A stretch of 64,000 nucleotides of DNA from Eubacterium sp. 14-2 (GTDB lineage Bacteria; Bacillota; Clostridia; Lachnospirales; Lachnospiraceae): positions 310,001 to 374,000 of the forward strand of contig NZ_KE159568.1 of assembly GCF_000403845.2 (NCBI RefSeq), written 5' to 3'. The number at the start of each line of letters is the position of its first letter. The first letter of the stretch is position 1. Below are positions 8,623-18,334 of this stretch, piece after piece. The notes beneath the pieces were generated by a model that saw only the letters and a program-made list of their open reading frames with translations, was not told the origin of the DNA and made no database searches. The translations under genes were made by a program, and so were the position numbers.

Positions 8623-10866
8623 TTAAAATCCACTCATGGGATTAAAGTCAAACTGTATCACCATATTTGCAAATTCCCGGTGAGTGCTGACAAACCGTTC
8701 CAGTACGTCTTTGATTTTTACCAGTTCCTGATAGTCTGCATGTTTAAAATATATCACTTTTTTATAAATATCCTTCACCTTTGCCACAGAGGCGCTGGCC
8801 GGCCCTATTACCGACAGTCCCGATATTTTTCCGTCTTCCTGCGCCTTGCGTACCTTTTTACTCAGAAGCTCCGCGCTTAAAGCTGCTGTCATCTCATCCC
8901 CGGAAGCCACCAGCATTACCATCATATGGCCGCAGGGAGGATAATTCATCATACTGCGCAGCGCAATTTCCGTCTCATAAAACCGGACGTAATCCTGCTC
9001 TTTTGCCAGTTCAATACAGTAATGCTCCGGATGATACGTCTGAATCACCACTTCTCCGGGCAGAGCACCCCGGCCTGCCCGGCCCGCTGCCTGGGTCAGA
9101 AGCTGAAAGGTACGCTCCGCCCCGTGATAGTCGCTGACATACAGGGACAAATCTGCTGCCAGTACCCCCACCAGCGTCACATTGGGAAAATCATGGCCCT
9201 TGACAATCATCTGGGTACCGATTAAAATATCTGCCTCCTGATTTGCAAAGGCTGACAGGATTTTCTCATGGCCTTCCTTATTCCGGGTGGTATCAAAATC
9301 CATCCGCAGTACCCTTGCTTCCGGAAATTTCTTTTTTACAATCTCTTCTATTTTCTGGGTGCCCGCTTTAAATCCGCTGATATATCCGGACCCGCATTCC
9401 GGGCATACTTTTGGCGCTGCCTCCTCATGGCCGCAGTAGTGGCACACCATTTTCCCGTTGTTGTGCTGGCTTAAGGCCACGTCGCAGTGAGGACATGTGA
9501 GCACATGGCCGCAGGCCCTGCAGGACACAAATCCCGCCATTCCCCGGCGGTTGATAAAAAGCATAATCTGCTGTTTCTGTTCCAGACGGTCTTTCATCAG
9601 CTCCTGAAGCCGTTCACTTAAAATAGAACGGTTCCCCTGTTTTAATTCTTCCCGCAAATCCACAATCTCACACCTGGGCAGCGGCTTTTCTTCAATTCTT
9701 TTTTCCAGCTTCAAAAGGATATATTCCCCTGTCATTCCCCTGTAATAGCTGTCAAGAGAAGGCGTGGCAGAACCCAGCACCACGCTGGCTCCCGCCATTT
9801 TTGCCCGCTCAATGGCTGTTTCTCTGGCATGATAGCGGGGCAGTGTCTCGCTTTTATAGCTGGTTTCGTGTTCCTCGTCTATGATAATAATACCCAAATT
9901 TGAAAATGGTGTGAACAGGGCGGAACGGGGACCGATCATCACGTCCACATCTCCCCGTTTTGCCCGTTCAAACTGGTCGTAACGCTCTCCTGGGGACATT
10001 TTGGAATTCAGAATGGAAACCCGATCTCCAAAGCGCTGATAAAAACGCATGACGGTCTGATAAGTCAGAGCAATTTCCGGTATCAGTACAATCGCCTGCC
10101 TGCCGCTGGCCGTCACTTTCTCAATTAACTCTATGTAAACAGCAGTTTTACCGCTTCCGGTCACACCGTGAATCAGCCAGGTATGATGATGTCCCTGTTC
10201 AAATTCCTGCCAGATACGGTCTGTAATCTCCTGCTGCTGCTCATTCAGTTTAATGGATCTGTTCTCTTTTTTCATTCCCTCAAAGGGGTTCCGGTACATC
10301 CTCTTTTCTTCCACATGAAGGATTCCCAGCTCTCCCATGGCCCGGATAACGGAAGCTGTCATATTCAGTTTGCCTGTTACCACCTCATAAGGCAGGGGGC
10401 TCTGTTCCATCAGCGCTCCCAGAAGCCTGGCTCTTGCTTTGTGGTTCTTTTTTTCAAACAGGGCAAGCTGTTCTTTCGCCTGTTCACTGCTCAGTTCCAG
10501 TACCACAAAACGCTGCTTTTTTTCTTTTGCCTTCTGTTTGACGGGAAGCACTGTTTTCAGTGCGTGGTTCATGGTTCCCCCGTAATTTTTCCGCATCCAG
10601 CCCGCCAGGGCAATTAGCTGGGATTCAATGGGGATACTCCCTTCCACCAGGCCCTCAAGGTCTTTGATTTTCGCAGTATCATACTCCGGCGTATCCGTCA
10701 GTTCCACCACATAACCTGTGGTTTTACGTCCGCCGGCTCCAAAGGGAATTTCCACCTGCATCCCCACCGCAAGTTTCTGCTGCAAATGCTCCGGTACCCT
10801 GTACTGAAACACTTTATCCAGTTTTTCATGAGAAATATCAATTACAATATTGGCATATTCTGCCAT
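8623..10866 (-). CDS. priA: Primosomal replication-restart helicase PriA
   Basis: About 747 residues; restarts stalled replication forks as a 3'-5' DNA helicase and primosome loader. N-terminal DNA-binding domain (about 1-100), Walker A GVTGSGKTAVY, Walker B DEEH, then two zinc-binding cysteine clusters (CRACGHVLTCPHC and CHYCGH...CPECGS) inserted in the helicase core, and QAAGRAGRG near the C-terminal helicase motif VI. The ATG at 10866 (AGGTGA eight bases upstream) gives the usual start MAEYANIVIDIS and only a small gap after murE; an alternative start at 10905 would overlap murE. Confidence 0.96.
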   Translation of the reverse strand: MAEYANIVIDISHEKLDKVFQYRVPEHLQQKLAVGMQVEIPFGAGGRKTTGYVVELTDTPEYDTAKIKDLEGLVEGSIPIESQLIALAGWMRKNYGGTMNHALKTVLPVKQKAKEKKQRFVVLELSSEQAKEQLALFEKKNHKARARLLGALMEQSPLPYEVVTGKLNMTASVIRAMGELGILHVEEKRMYRNPFEGMKKENRSIKLNEQQQEITDRIWQEFEQGHHHTWLIHGVTGSGKTAVYIELIEKVTASGRQAIVLIPEIALTYQTVMRFYQRFGDRVSILNSKMSPGERYDQFERAKRGDVDVMIGPRSALFTPFSNLGIIIIDEEHETSYKSETLPRYHARETAIERAKMAGASVVLGSATPSLDSYYRGMTGEYILLKLEKRIEEKPLPRCEIVDLREELKQGNRSILSERLQELMKDRLEQKQQIMLFINRRGMAGFVSCRACGHVLTCPHCDVALSQHNNGKMVCHYCGHEEAAPKVCPECGSGYISGFKAGTQKIEEIVKKKFPEARVLRMDFDTTRNKEGHEKILSAFANQEADILIGTQMIVKGHDFPNVTLVGVLAADLSLYVSDYHGAERTFQLLTQAAGRAGRGALPGEVVIQTYHPEHYCIELAKEQDYVRFYETEIALRSMMNYPPCGHMMVMLVASGDEMTAALSAELLSKKVRKAQEDGKISGLSVIGPASASVAKVKDIYKKVIYFKHADYQELVKIKDVLERFVSTHREFANMVIQFDFNPMSGF

Positions 10867-10873
10867 CCCTGCA

Positions 10874-12355
10874 TCACCTGTTTTCTTTTTCCTGTGCCAG
10901 TTCATCCTGAACTTCCTGAATCAGCACGCGTTCATCCATAGGGTACTTTTTGCCTGCAATCTCCTGATAATCCTCATGGCCTTTTCCTGCAAGCACAATG
11001 ACATCTCCCGGCTGGCCATGCACAATGGCATATCTGATGGCCTCTTTCCGGTCGATAATTTCCACATACGCTCCGCTGGTTCTTGCCATCCCGGTCTTAA
11101 TGTCGTCGATAATTGCCTGAGGCTCCTCAAATCTTGGATTATCGGAAGTGATAATGCTAAGATCCGCCAGTCTGCCGGACACTTCTCCCATCTCATAGCG
11201 GCGCAGCTTCGAGCGGTTGCCGCCGCAGCCGAACAGGCAGACCAGCCTGCGTGGTTCATATTCTTTCAGCGTAGTTAAAAGGCTTTCCAGACTCATGGCA
11301 TTGTGGGCATAGTCAATCATCAGGGTAAATTCATCCGATACCGGAACCATTTCAATTCTGCCTTTTACTCTGGCCACTTTCAATGCCTGTCTGATATACT
11401 CTCCCGACACCTGAAAATGGCGGCAGACAGCTATGGCAGTCAGAGAATTGTACACACTGAATCTGCCCGGCACATCAATCTCCACGTCCAGCTCCACCAG
11501 TCCTTCTGTGGTATAGGCCACACCCAGATATCCGGGACGTTTCACAAGGCTGATATCCACGGGACGCAAATCTGCCTCCGGAGAAAATCCAAAGGTCTCA
11601 ACTTCGCAGGTATGGCCTTCCAGAATCTGCTCCCAGTGTTCATCGTCCCTGTTGACAATCCCTCTCCTGCACTGACGAAACAGCATACGTTTGCATGCCA
11701 GATATTCTTCAAAGGAAGCATGTTCATTGGGCCCGATATGGTCCGGTTCAATATTGGTAAAGATACCGATTTCAAAGGTAAAGCCTGCAGTGCGATGCAT
11801 CATCAGCCCCTGAGAAGACACTTCCATCACCACGCACTGACATCCCTTTTCCACCATTCGGCGAAAATAATCCTGCAGAATATAGGACTCCGGAGTGGTA
11901 TTGTTCGCCGGAATCACCTCATCTCCGATAATAGCTTCAATGGTTCCGATAAGACCTGTTTTATAGCCGGCATGTTCCAGGATGGATTTCACCATATAGG
12001 TAGTGGTGGTCTTACCCTTTGTCCCGGTGATTCCGATTACTTTCAGCTTCTCTGCCGGATGATGAAACCAGGCCGCAGAAGTCACCGCAAGACCATACCG
12101 GGTATCTGTTACCTTTATCACTGTCAGGGAGTCCGGCGCTTCCACATCCTGCTGTACCAGCACTGCTGCTGCCCCTTTCTCTGCCGCTTCTGCAACGTAT
12201 GTGTGTCCGTCTGCAACGGTTCCCTTAATACATACGAAAAGACAGCCTCTGGTTATTTTTCTGGAATCATATACAAGTTCTGTAATTTCCAACTCCGTTC
12301 TTCCCTGCACTACCGTGTAGTTCAGATGTTCCAACAGCCTGTTTAACTTTTCCAT
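10874..12355 (-). CDS. murE: UDP-MurNAc-tripeptide ligase, meso-diaminopimelate type
   Basis: A 493-residue cytoplasmic ligase that adds the third amino acid to the peptidoglycan stem peptide. ATP-binding GTKGKTTT is at 111-118, TTPES near 153-157 contacts the UDP substrate, and DNPR at 405-408 is the signature of meso-diaminopimelate selectivity, so the wall is probably DAP type rather than lysine type. It is the first gene after a strong promoter (12390-12418), heading the run down to rpe. No frame problems seen. Confidence 0.96.
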   Translation of the reverse strand: MEKLNRLLEHLNYTVVQGRTELEITELVYDSRKITRGCLFVCIKGTVADGHTYVAEAAEKGAAAVLVQQDVEAPDSLTVIKVTDTRYGLAVTSAAWFHHPAEKLKVIGITGTKGKTTTTYMVKSILEHAGYKTGLIGTIEAIIGDEVIPANNTTPESYILQDYFRRMVEKGCQCVVMEVSSQGLMMHRTAGFTFEIGIFTNIEPDHIGPNEHASFEEYLACKRMLFRQCRRGIVNRDDEHWEQILEGHTCEVETFGFSPEADLRPVDISLVKRPGYLGVAYTTEGLVELDVEIDVPGRFSVYNSLTAIAVCRHFQVSGEYIRQALKVARVKGRIEMVPVSDEFTLMIDYAHNAMSLESLLTTLKEYEPRRLVCLFGCGGNRSKLRRYEMGEVSGRLADLSIITSDNPRFEEPQAIIDDIKTGMARTSGAYVEIIDRKEAIRYAIVHGQPGDVIVLAGKGHEDYQEIAGKKYPMDERVLIQEVQDELAQEKENR

Positions 12356-12389
12356 TGTAATTCCTCTCTTCCAAAAGCATACTCGTTTT

Positions 12390-12418
12390 ATTATATGATA
12401 TATTTTTCAATTTGGCAA
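12390..12418 (-). promoter_or_regulatory. Sigma-A type promoter of the murE operon
   Basis: Read on the minus strand: a TTGCCA -35 box, a 17-base spacer and a perfect TATAAT -10 box, about 35 bases before the murE start codon. It is in the only clear gap upstream of the eleven genes from murE to rpe, so it likely drives them all. Confidence 0.75.
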
Positions 12419-12453
12419 GTTTCGGGATCACAGATTCAAAAAGACTTCCCTTC

Positions 12454-12494
12454 AGAACAAGAAGAATCCTGCCTGGCAGGATTCTTCTTGTTCT
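12454..12494. terminator. Long perfect hairpin downstream of the hybrid kinase gene
   Basis: Two 20-base arms are exact reverse complements around a single central base; the realistic stem is about 16 pairs with a short loop. It lies in the gap between the kinase gene stop (12550) and murE. No long T-run directly follows on the minus strand (a run of five T occurs about ten bases on), so termination is inferred. Its core (GAATCC...GGATTC around CTGG) recurs at 16127-16159. Confidence 0.65.
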
Positions 12495-12549
12495 CCTTAT
12501 TTATCAGCGGAAGCTGCTGCAATATATTCTGCCAGACTCCACATTCCGA

Positions 12550-15500
12550 TTATCCAAGAAATTTTTTCAGCATGTCCATAAAAATATCCATATCCAGCGG
12601 CTTTGCGATATGGGCGTTCATACCGTTTTTTAAAGCTGCTTCCTTGTCTTCTTCCAGCGCATTGGCCGTCATTGCAATGATGGGCAGGTCTTTTACATCT
12701 TTTCTTTGCATGTTACGAATGGTCCTGGTAGCCTCATAACCGTTCATAATGGGCATCTGCACGTCCATCAGAACCACGTCGTAATAATTTTCCTGCGCAT
12801 CTCTTACCATAGCCACCGCGTCTGTTCCATCCGGCGCCGACTCCACAACAAAGCCTGCTTCTGTCAGAATGATTTCTGCAATTTCCCGGTTCAGCTCAAT
12901 GTCGTCTACCAGCAATACCCGCTTTCCGCTGAAATCAGCCTGCTGCCATACAGCTGTCTCTTCTTCCTTTTCAGACGGACTGTTAGCAGACAGAAGAGCA
13001 GATTTCAAATCAGACATAAAGAGAGGCTTTGCACAGAAAGCTGTTATGCCGGCCTCCATAGCTTCTTCTTCGATATCCGTCCAGTCATAGGCTGTCAGAA
13101 TAATAATGGGTACGTCATTTCCCACTACGCTGCGGATTCTTTTGGCAGTTTCCAGACCGCTGGTTTCCGGCATCTGCCAGTCAATAATATAAGTATGATA
13201 GGCATCTTCATCTTCATATGCGCTTCTGGCACGATAAATAGCCTCTCTGCCGGAAGTGGTCCACTCCGCCCGCAGACCGATTTCCTTGAGCATTTTGCTT
13301 ACGCTGTCGCAGGTATTGATATCATCGTCCACCACCAGCGCACGCTGGCCTTCCAGTTCTTTAATCAGCTCCGCATCTTTTTCCACATCCTGCAGTTTCA
13401 GAGTGAATTCCACCGTAAAGGTACTTCCATGCCCCACTTCGCTTTCCACTCTGATGGTACCGTTCATCATTTCCACAATATTTTTCGTAATGGCCATACC
13501 GAGGCCTGTCCCCTGAATTCCCGACTGGGTGGCGCTTGCTTCCCGCTCAAAAGGTTCAAAAATATGTGCCACAAATTCCGGCGCCATACCGATTCCATTG
13601 TCCTTAATTGTAAAAATATAATCGCCGTACCCATGACGGAACGTGCTTTTCTGGGTAATCCGGAAAGAAATGCTTCCTCCCGCCGGCGTATATTTCACCG
13701 CATTGCTCAGAAGATTGATAAATACCTGATTCATTTTCAGGGAATCCGCAATTACATCTTCATTGACCACTTCAAAGGTATCAATAAACAGTTCTAACTG
13801 TTTCGCCTTTACCTGGGGCTGAATGATATTTACCAGATTATGCATCATCTCGGAAATGTTGCACTCCTGCTCCTTAATCTGCACTTTTCCGCTTTCAATC
13901 CTGCTCATATCCAGAATATCATTAATCAGGCTGAGCAGATGATTACTGGAAGAAAGCACTTTCTGGAGACTGTCATGCACCTGTTCTTTGCTGTTAATAT
14001 GGCTCAGCGCTATAGTTGCAAACCCGATAATGGCATTCATGGGAGTACGGATATCATGGGACATATTAGACAGGAATGTTGTCTTTGCCCGGTTGGCATG
14101 CTGTGCCTGCATCAGGGCATCCTGCAGCGCCTGGGTCTGTTCCCTCTGTTTCTTTTCACTCTCGGTAATGTCTTTTGTCACAACCATCACCATAACATCG
14201 CCCGTATCATCATCCTGTACCATAAGGAAGGACTGGCGGACACAGACCTGTGCACCGGTGGGATCCTGTTCCCAGTATTCCACATCCGCTTCCCCTTCTC
14301 CCTGGGCAAAACACTCTTTCAGGTATTCCAGAGACGTCCTGGCATCATAATTTTCCAGAGATTCCGGCAGTACAAACTTCCTCCAGGAGGCAAAACATTC
14401 GGAAGCTCTGCAGGGCGCTTTAAGACCTGCCTCCTTCAGCATGGAAATTTTCTTTCCATGGATGGTTCGGATAATATCATTCTCTATCATGTCTCTGGTA
14501 AGGTTAAAATCAAAGGTACACAGTGCATTGGAGGTAATGGCTATCCGATACTGCCTTTCCTTGCGGTTTGCAAGGGACATCTCCGCCTGTATAAGCAGTT
14601 CCTTTTCCTTTAATTCCGTAATATTCTGGCGGCTGAACAGAACCTTGACAGCCCGGCCCTCTTTTCTTTCCAGACACACCACATTGATATGTGCCCATTC
14701 TACCCGGTTCTCTTTCATCACCTGACATTCATGGCGCAGGTCCTCATGCTCCATCAGGGACTGAATCATGGATTCTCTGTCCATAAATTCCGCAAATTCC
14801 TCACGTTCGCTTTCTTCCGTCAGCGCATTGTACAGATATTCATAAAAATCCCTGTACGCTCCTGTCTCTGCCAGATTACTGTCCTCCGGCCGGCTTCCTG
14901 CCAGATAGCGATAGGTATCTTTTTCAAAATCCACCATGACAAAACGGGGAAACAACGTATTAATCCCCTTAATAATATAACCCATTTCCTGATTTTCCTG
15001 TTTCAGCAGTTTCTTTTCCCGCTTTGAACGGAAAAACAGCGCCACAATATAAATGGCAAACATGATAATCAGAATGATTTCCAGCTGGATTCCTACCAGA
15101 TTTTCATCGTCTATCATGGCCTGCGTCACCGTTTTGGGAAACGTCTGCACAAGGACATATTCGCTTTCAGGAAGATACATCACGCAGATATTATCTGTTT
15201 TACATTGGGAATCACAGACAAAAACCCCTTCTCCCTTTTCCGTAAAGACCTTTCGGGCATCCTCCGCCGTCTTCTGGTCAATTACATTTTCACTCATCAG
15301 AATTTCCAGTACATCTCCTGTATATTCCCTGTCATCTGAGCTGGCAATCACACTTCCGTCCGGCATACAGAGATAAACCCAGGCGTCCTCTCCGAAATAG
15401 GTGGTCTTTAACATTTCTTTCAGATTCTCTTCTGCCAGAAAGGCTCCCCGGAGCACGCCGATAATCTGGCCATAATAGTACACCGGCGAGTAAAAACAGG

Positions 15501-15948
15501 CCATGGGTTCATCAAACAGATACGGGTCAAATATGATGTCCATCCCGCTTCTTCCTTTGATACCGTTCTGGTAAAAATCCCTTTGGGTAACATCCGCAAT
15601 CCGCCCGTCCGAGGAATGGTCCTTTCCTTCCGCATCTGTATAAATCAAAGCGTTAAACAGATGGCTGGAATTATCTTCGATTCTCTTCAGCATTTCCGCA
15701 GACACCACAGGTTCCTGCAGACTTTCCTCCAGAAAATACGCGTAAGCGGTAATCAGACTGCGGGCATTTTTCAGCTTCTCATCTACTTTATCAGCCGTCA
15801 GATGAGCCGAATCCGCAGCATAGTTCTTGTTTCGCTCTATCATACGCCTGCTGTTGTTCGTTGTAAACCACTGAAACAGTATAATAACAGCAATCAGCAG
15901 AACGAAAACGTATGCCATTCCCTGTAACGATTTTTTTCTTCTTATCAC
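12550..15948 (-). CDS. Hybrid sensor histidine kinase with two receiver domains
   Basis: A 1132-residue membrane sensor. Order: transmembrane helix about 12-27, an extracellular Cache-like sensor of about 250 residues, a second helix about 288-306, two PAS-like regions, a HisKA dimerisation domain with the phospho-histidine in SHDIRTPMNAIIGFA, an HATPase domain (NLLSNAVKYTP, DNGIGM, GTGLGM), then two receivers: the first with VVDDD and phospho-acceptor DWQMP, the second with LVDDIELNRE and DVQMP and an intact AMTAN switch. No DNA-binding output is attached, so signalling probably passes to another protein; the adjacent receiver-HD-GYP gene at 16163-17251 is the obvious candidate. Family confident, ligand unknown. 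Confidence 0.93.
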   Translation of the reverse strand: MIRRKKSLQGMAYVFVLLIAVIILFQWFTTNNSRRMIERNKNYAADSAHLTADKVDEKLKNARSLITAYAYFLEESLQEPVVSAEMLKRIEDNSSHLFNALIYTDAEGKDHSSDGRIADVTQRDFYQNGIKGRSGMDIIFDPYLFDEPMACFYSPVYYYGQIIGVLRGAFLAEENLKEMLKTTYFGEDAWVYLCMPDGSVIASSDDREYTGDVLEILMSENVIDQKTAEDARKVFTEKGEGVFVCDSQCKTDNICVMYLPESEYVLVQTFPKTVTQAMIDDENLVGIQLEIILIIMFAIYIVALFFRSKREKKLLKQENQEMGYIIKGINTLFPRFVMVDFEKDTYRYLAGSRPEDSNLAETGAYRDFYEYLYNALTEESEREEFAEFMDRESMIQSLMEHEDLRHECQVMKENRVEWAHINVVCLERKEGRAVKVLFSRQNITELKEKELLIQAEMSLANRKERQYRIAITSNALCTFDFNLTRDMIENDIIRTIHGKKISMLKEAGLKAPCRASECFASWRKFVLPESLENYDARTSLEYLKECFAQGEGEADVEYWEQDPTGAQVCVRQSFLMVQDDDTGDVMVMVVTKDITESEKKQREQTQALQDALMQAQHANRAKTTFLSNMSHDIRTPMNAIIGFATIALSHINSKEQVHDSLQKVLSSSNHLLSLINDILDMSRIESGKVQIKEQECNISEMMHNLVNIIQPQVKAKQLELFIDTFEVVNEDVIADSLKMNQVFINLLSNAVKYTPAGGSISFRITQKSTFRHGYGDYIFTIKDNGIGMAPEFVAHIFEPFEREASATQSGIQGTGLGMAITKNIVEMMNGTIRVESEVGHGSTFTVEFTLKLQDVEKDAELIKELEGQRALVVDDDINTCDSVSKMLKEIGLRAEWTTSGREAIYRARSAYEDEDAYHTYIIDWQMPETSGLETAKRIRSVVGNDVPIIILTAYDWTDIEEEAMEAGITAFCAKPLFMSDLKSALLSANSPSEKEEETAVWQQADFSGKRVLLVDDIELNREIAEIILTEAGFVVESAPDGTDAVAMVRDAQENYYDVVLMDVQMPIMNGYEATRTIRNMQRKDVKDLPIIAMTANALEEDKEAALKNGMNAHIAKPLDMDIFMDMLKKFLG

Positions 15949-15993
15949 CAGATTTTCCTCCCTGATTTCCTGCAGGCACTCTGCTTTTTAAAA

Positions 15994-16027
15994 CACCCCC
16001 GGAAGACAGAGACATCTTCCGGGGGTG
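15994..16027 (-). terminator. Intrinsic terminator between the HD-GYP and hybrid kinase genes
   Basis: A 13-base-pair GC-rich stem (CACCCCCGGAAGA with its exact complement), an eight-base loop, and on the minus strand TTTT directly after it. It lies just upstream of the kinase gene, implying that the kinase has its own promoter or is expressed by read-through. Confidence 0.75.
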
Positions 16028-16126
16028 ATTCTGTTCTTCTGCAGGAAAATCCTGGATTTTCTCCAGAAGAACAGTCCTTATCACACTGCAGCGGATGCGA
16101 AATATACCGCAAAACAGCCCGCTGCA

Positions 16127-16159
16127 GACGAAGAATCCCGCCTGGCAGGATTCTCTGTC
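16127..16159 (-). terminator. Hairpin immediately after the HD-GYP gene stop
   Basis: Imperfect 12-base arms (two mismatches) with the same GAATCC...GGATTC core as the hairpin at 12454-12494. It starts three bases after the stop codon. No T-run follows it; the stronger terminator at 15994-16027 comes about 100 bases later. Confidence 0.5.
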
Positions 16160-16162
16160 TCG

Positions 16163-17251
16163 TTAATTTTTCACATCTGCAAAGGACAGTTTCGTCTCTG
16201 TTGCGTGAAAAAATTCTTCTTTTGCCAGTCCGAAGCAGTCCAGAACCGTAGGTGAAAAAGTACCGCACTCTCCATCTGTAATCATGCGTGCCGCTTCGTT
16301 TACTTCATAGGGTGCCTTATATACACGCTTGCTGACCAGCGCGTCATATACATCCGCAACGGAGACCACCTGAGCCCAGATGGGAATTTCATCTCCTGAA
16401 AGACCGTCCGGATAACCCTTTCCATCGTACCGCTCGTGATGATACCGGCAGATTTCATAACAGTAACGGTAAAAAGCATCTTCCTCCTGTTTGAAATTCT
16501 CCAGAAGCTCACAGCCATATATGGTATGTTTCTTAATCTCTTCAAATTCATCCTTCGTCAGTTTTCCAGGCTTCAGAAGAATGCTGTCCGGAATGGCAAT
16601 TTTACCCAGGTCATGCAGTGCGGAGGCGCTGATAATCAGCTCCACATCTTCCTCTGACAGCCCGTACTCCGGATAAAATTTCACCAGATATTTCAGCAGT
16701 ACTTCCGTATAATATTTCACCCGCTGTATGTGTTCTCCGGATTCCAGACTCCTGAATTCCACCACAGAACTGAGAGCATTTACCAGGAAATCATTGTTCC
16801 GCTTCAGCTTCTCCCTGCTCTCCCGAAGCTGTCTGGTACGCTTCTCCAGTTTCTTTTCAATATCAATCCTGTGGGAAAACAACTCTATAATATTCATGGC
16901 ACGCCGCATAACCACTTTGGGTGTAAAGGGCTTGTATACTATATCAGAGGCACCGTATTCATATGCCTTTAACTCCGTATCCACAGATGCTTCTCCTGTA
17001 ATGATGACCACCGGAATATATTCCATATAGTTCTTCTCCACCATATATTCCAGCACATCCAGCCCGGACTTGCCCGGCATGATAACATCCAGAAACATCA
17101 GTACAATCTGATCTCCCTTTTCCTCCAGCAGTTCTATGGCCCCGTCTCCGTCTTCTGCCTCCAGAATCTCAAACTGTTCTTCAAAAATAAACTTCAGCAT
17201 CTCACGGTTTATATCTACATCATCAACAATTAATAAAGTGTTCCTTTCCAT
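16163..17251 (-). CDS. Response regulator with HD-GYP phosphodiesterase output
   Basis: About 362 residues. An N-terminal receiver domain (LIVDDVDINRE, phospho-acceptor in FLDVIMPGKSG, VYKPF) is joined by a helical linker (about 125-160) to an HD-GYP domain with HDLGKIAIPD, HHERYDGKGYP and the intact GYP triad, so it likely hydrolyses cyclic di-GMP when phosphorylated. The ATG at 17251 follows AAAGGAG and begins directly with the receiver; an upstream in-frame start at 17389 would add 46 unrelated residues reaching into cbiB. It is adjacent to the hybrid kinase and may be its output, but that pairing is inference from position. Confidence 0.92.
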   Translation of the reverse strand: MERNTLLIVDDVDINREMLKFIFEEQFEILEAEDGDGAIELLEEKGDQIVLMFLDVIMPGKSGLDVLEYMVEKNYMEYIPVVIITGEASVDTELKAYEYGASDIVYKPFTPKVVMRRAMNIIELFSHRIDIEKKLEKRTRQLRESREKLKRNNDFLVNALSSVVEFRSLESGEHIQRVKYYTEVLLKYLVKFYPEYGLSEEDVELIISASALHDLGKIAIPDSILLKPGKLTKDEFEEIKKHTIYGCELLENFKQEEDAFYRYCYEICRYHHERYDGKGYPDGLSGDEIPIWAQVVSVADVYDALVSKRVYKAPYEVNEAARMITDGECGTFSPTVLDCFGLAKEEFFHATETKLSFADVKN

Positions 17252-17334
17252 GACTTCTCCTTTGCCGCAATTACTCCTATATGCCCCGATTATATCATAA
17301 CTTATTTCCGAAATCAACAGCCGGAAACTCTCCG

Positions 17335-18315
17335 TTAAAAAATCACCGCAATCAAAAATCCCTTTATGCCCAGCAAAAACACAGCACATAAAACTGCCGT
17401 AGCATACATCAGGCGTCCGCTTCTTCTGATGTCCTCCGGTTCCACCGGACGGATATCATCTCCGATTGAAGGTTTTTCATGCTTTTTGCCGAAATACCAG
17501 GCATCCCCTGCCAGACGCACCTGTAAAGCTCCTGCCATGACAGCTTCCGTCTGGGCAGAATTAGGGCTTGCATGACAGAACCGGTCCCTCCGGAAAATCC
17601 GGAAAGCCCCGCAGATATCCAGCCCGCAGAAAGGACAGGCCAGTATCATCAACAGGGCGCTGATTCTGGCAGGAATAAAATTAACCACATCATCCAGAAC
17701 TGCCGCCGCTGTGCCGAAATAACGGTACCTGTCATTTTTATACCCCACCATGGAATCCATGGTGTTGACGGACTTATAGAAAAATCCCCCCGCACCTCCA
17801 AACAGGACCATATAAAACATGGGGGCAATCACTCCGTCTGAGGTATTCTCCGCCACAGTTTCCACCGCTGCCCGAACCACTCCTTCTTCGCTGAGCGTAT
17901 CCGTATCCCTTCCCACAATCATGGACACCGCTTTTCTTCCTGCCTCAACTCCCTCTGTTTCCAGAGCTATCCGGACATTTCCACTCTCCTTCCTCAGAGA
18001 CTTTGCTGCCAGAAGGGCACCGCATATGACAGCTTCCACCCCGATACCCAAAAGAATATGGACATGGTAGCAGGCCAGCAGCAGGCCAAGGGGGATCAGT
18101 GTGGAACATCCGGTCACCAGGACCACCAGGATTCCTCCGGCTGCCCGCTCCCCTTTCGGAGTCCGGGGAAATAATTTCCGAAGCCAGCCCTCTGTTTTGG
18201 AAATCAGCGCTCCTATGGCCTGTACCGGGTGATACCACCCAGGAGGGTCACCGATGATAAAATCCAGCAGAATCCCCACAAATAACGCGGCAGCAGAACA
18301 GATATACAGATTCAT
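17335..18315 (-). CDS. cbiB: Adenosylcobinamide-phosphate synthase
   Basis: A 326-residue polytopic membrane protein that attaches aminopropanol (phosphate) to adenosylcobyric acid, the last step before nucleotide-loop assembly. Recognisable features are the N-terminal DFIIGDPPGWYHPVQAIG, AETVAENTSDGVIAPMFY in the middle and NSAQTEAVMAGAL near the C terminus, all typical of CbiB/CobD(pseudo). Several hydrophobic helices are visible. It stands apart from the two cobalamin clusters further along the window and is preceded, 19 bases upstream, by an alarmone synthetase gene. Confidence 0.95.
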   Translation of the reverse strand: MNLYICSAAALFVGILLDFIIGDPPGWYHPVQAIGALISKTEGWLRKLFPRTPKGERAAGGILVVLVTGCSTLIPLGLLLACYHVHILLGIGVEAVICGALLAAKSLRKESGNVRIALETEGVEAGRKAVSMIVGRDTDTLSEEGVVRAAVETVAENTSDGVIAPMFYMVLFGGAGGFFYKSVNTMDSMVGYKNDRYRYFGTAAAVLDDVVNFIPARISALLMILACPFCGLDICGAFRIFRRDRFCHASPNSAQTEAVMAGALQVRLAGDAWYFGKKHEKPSIGDDIRPVEPEDIRRSGRLMYATAVLCAVFLLGIKGFLIAVIF

Positions 18316-18334
18316 TTTCTTCTCCTCCCCTTAC

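Noticed and set aside
15994-16159. Series of hairpins between HD-GYP and kinase genes as a possible CRISPR or repeat array
   Set aside because: Only two different hairpins are present, without regularly spaced identical repeats or spacers.
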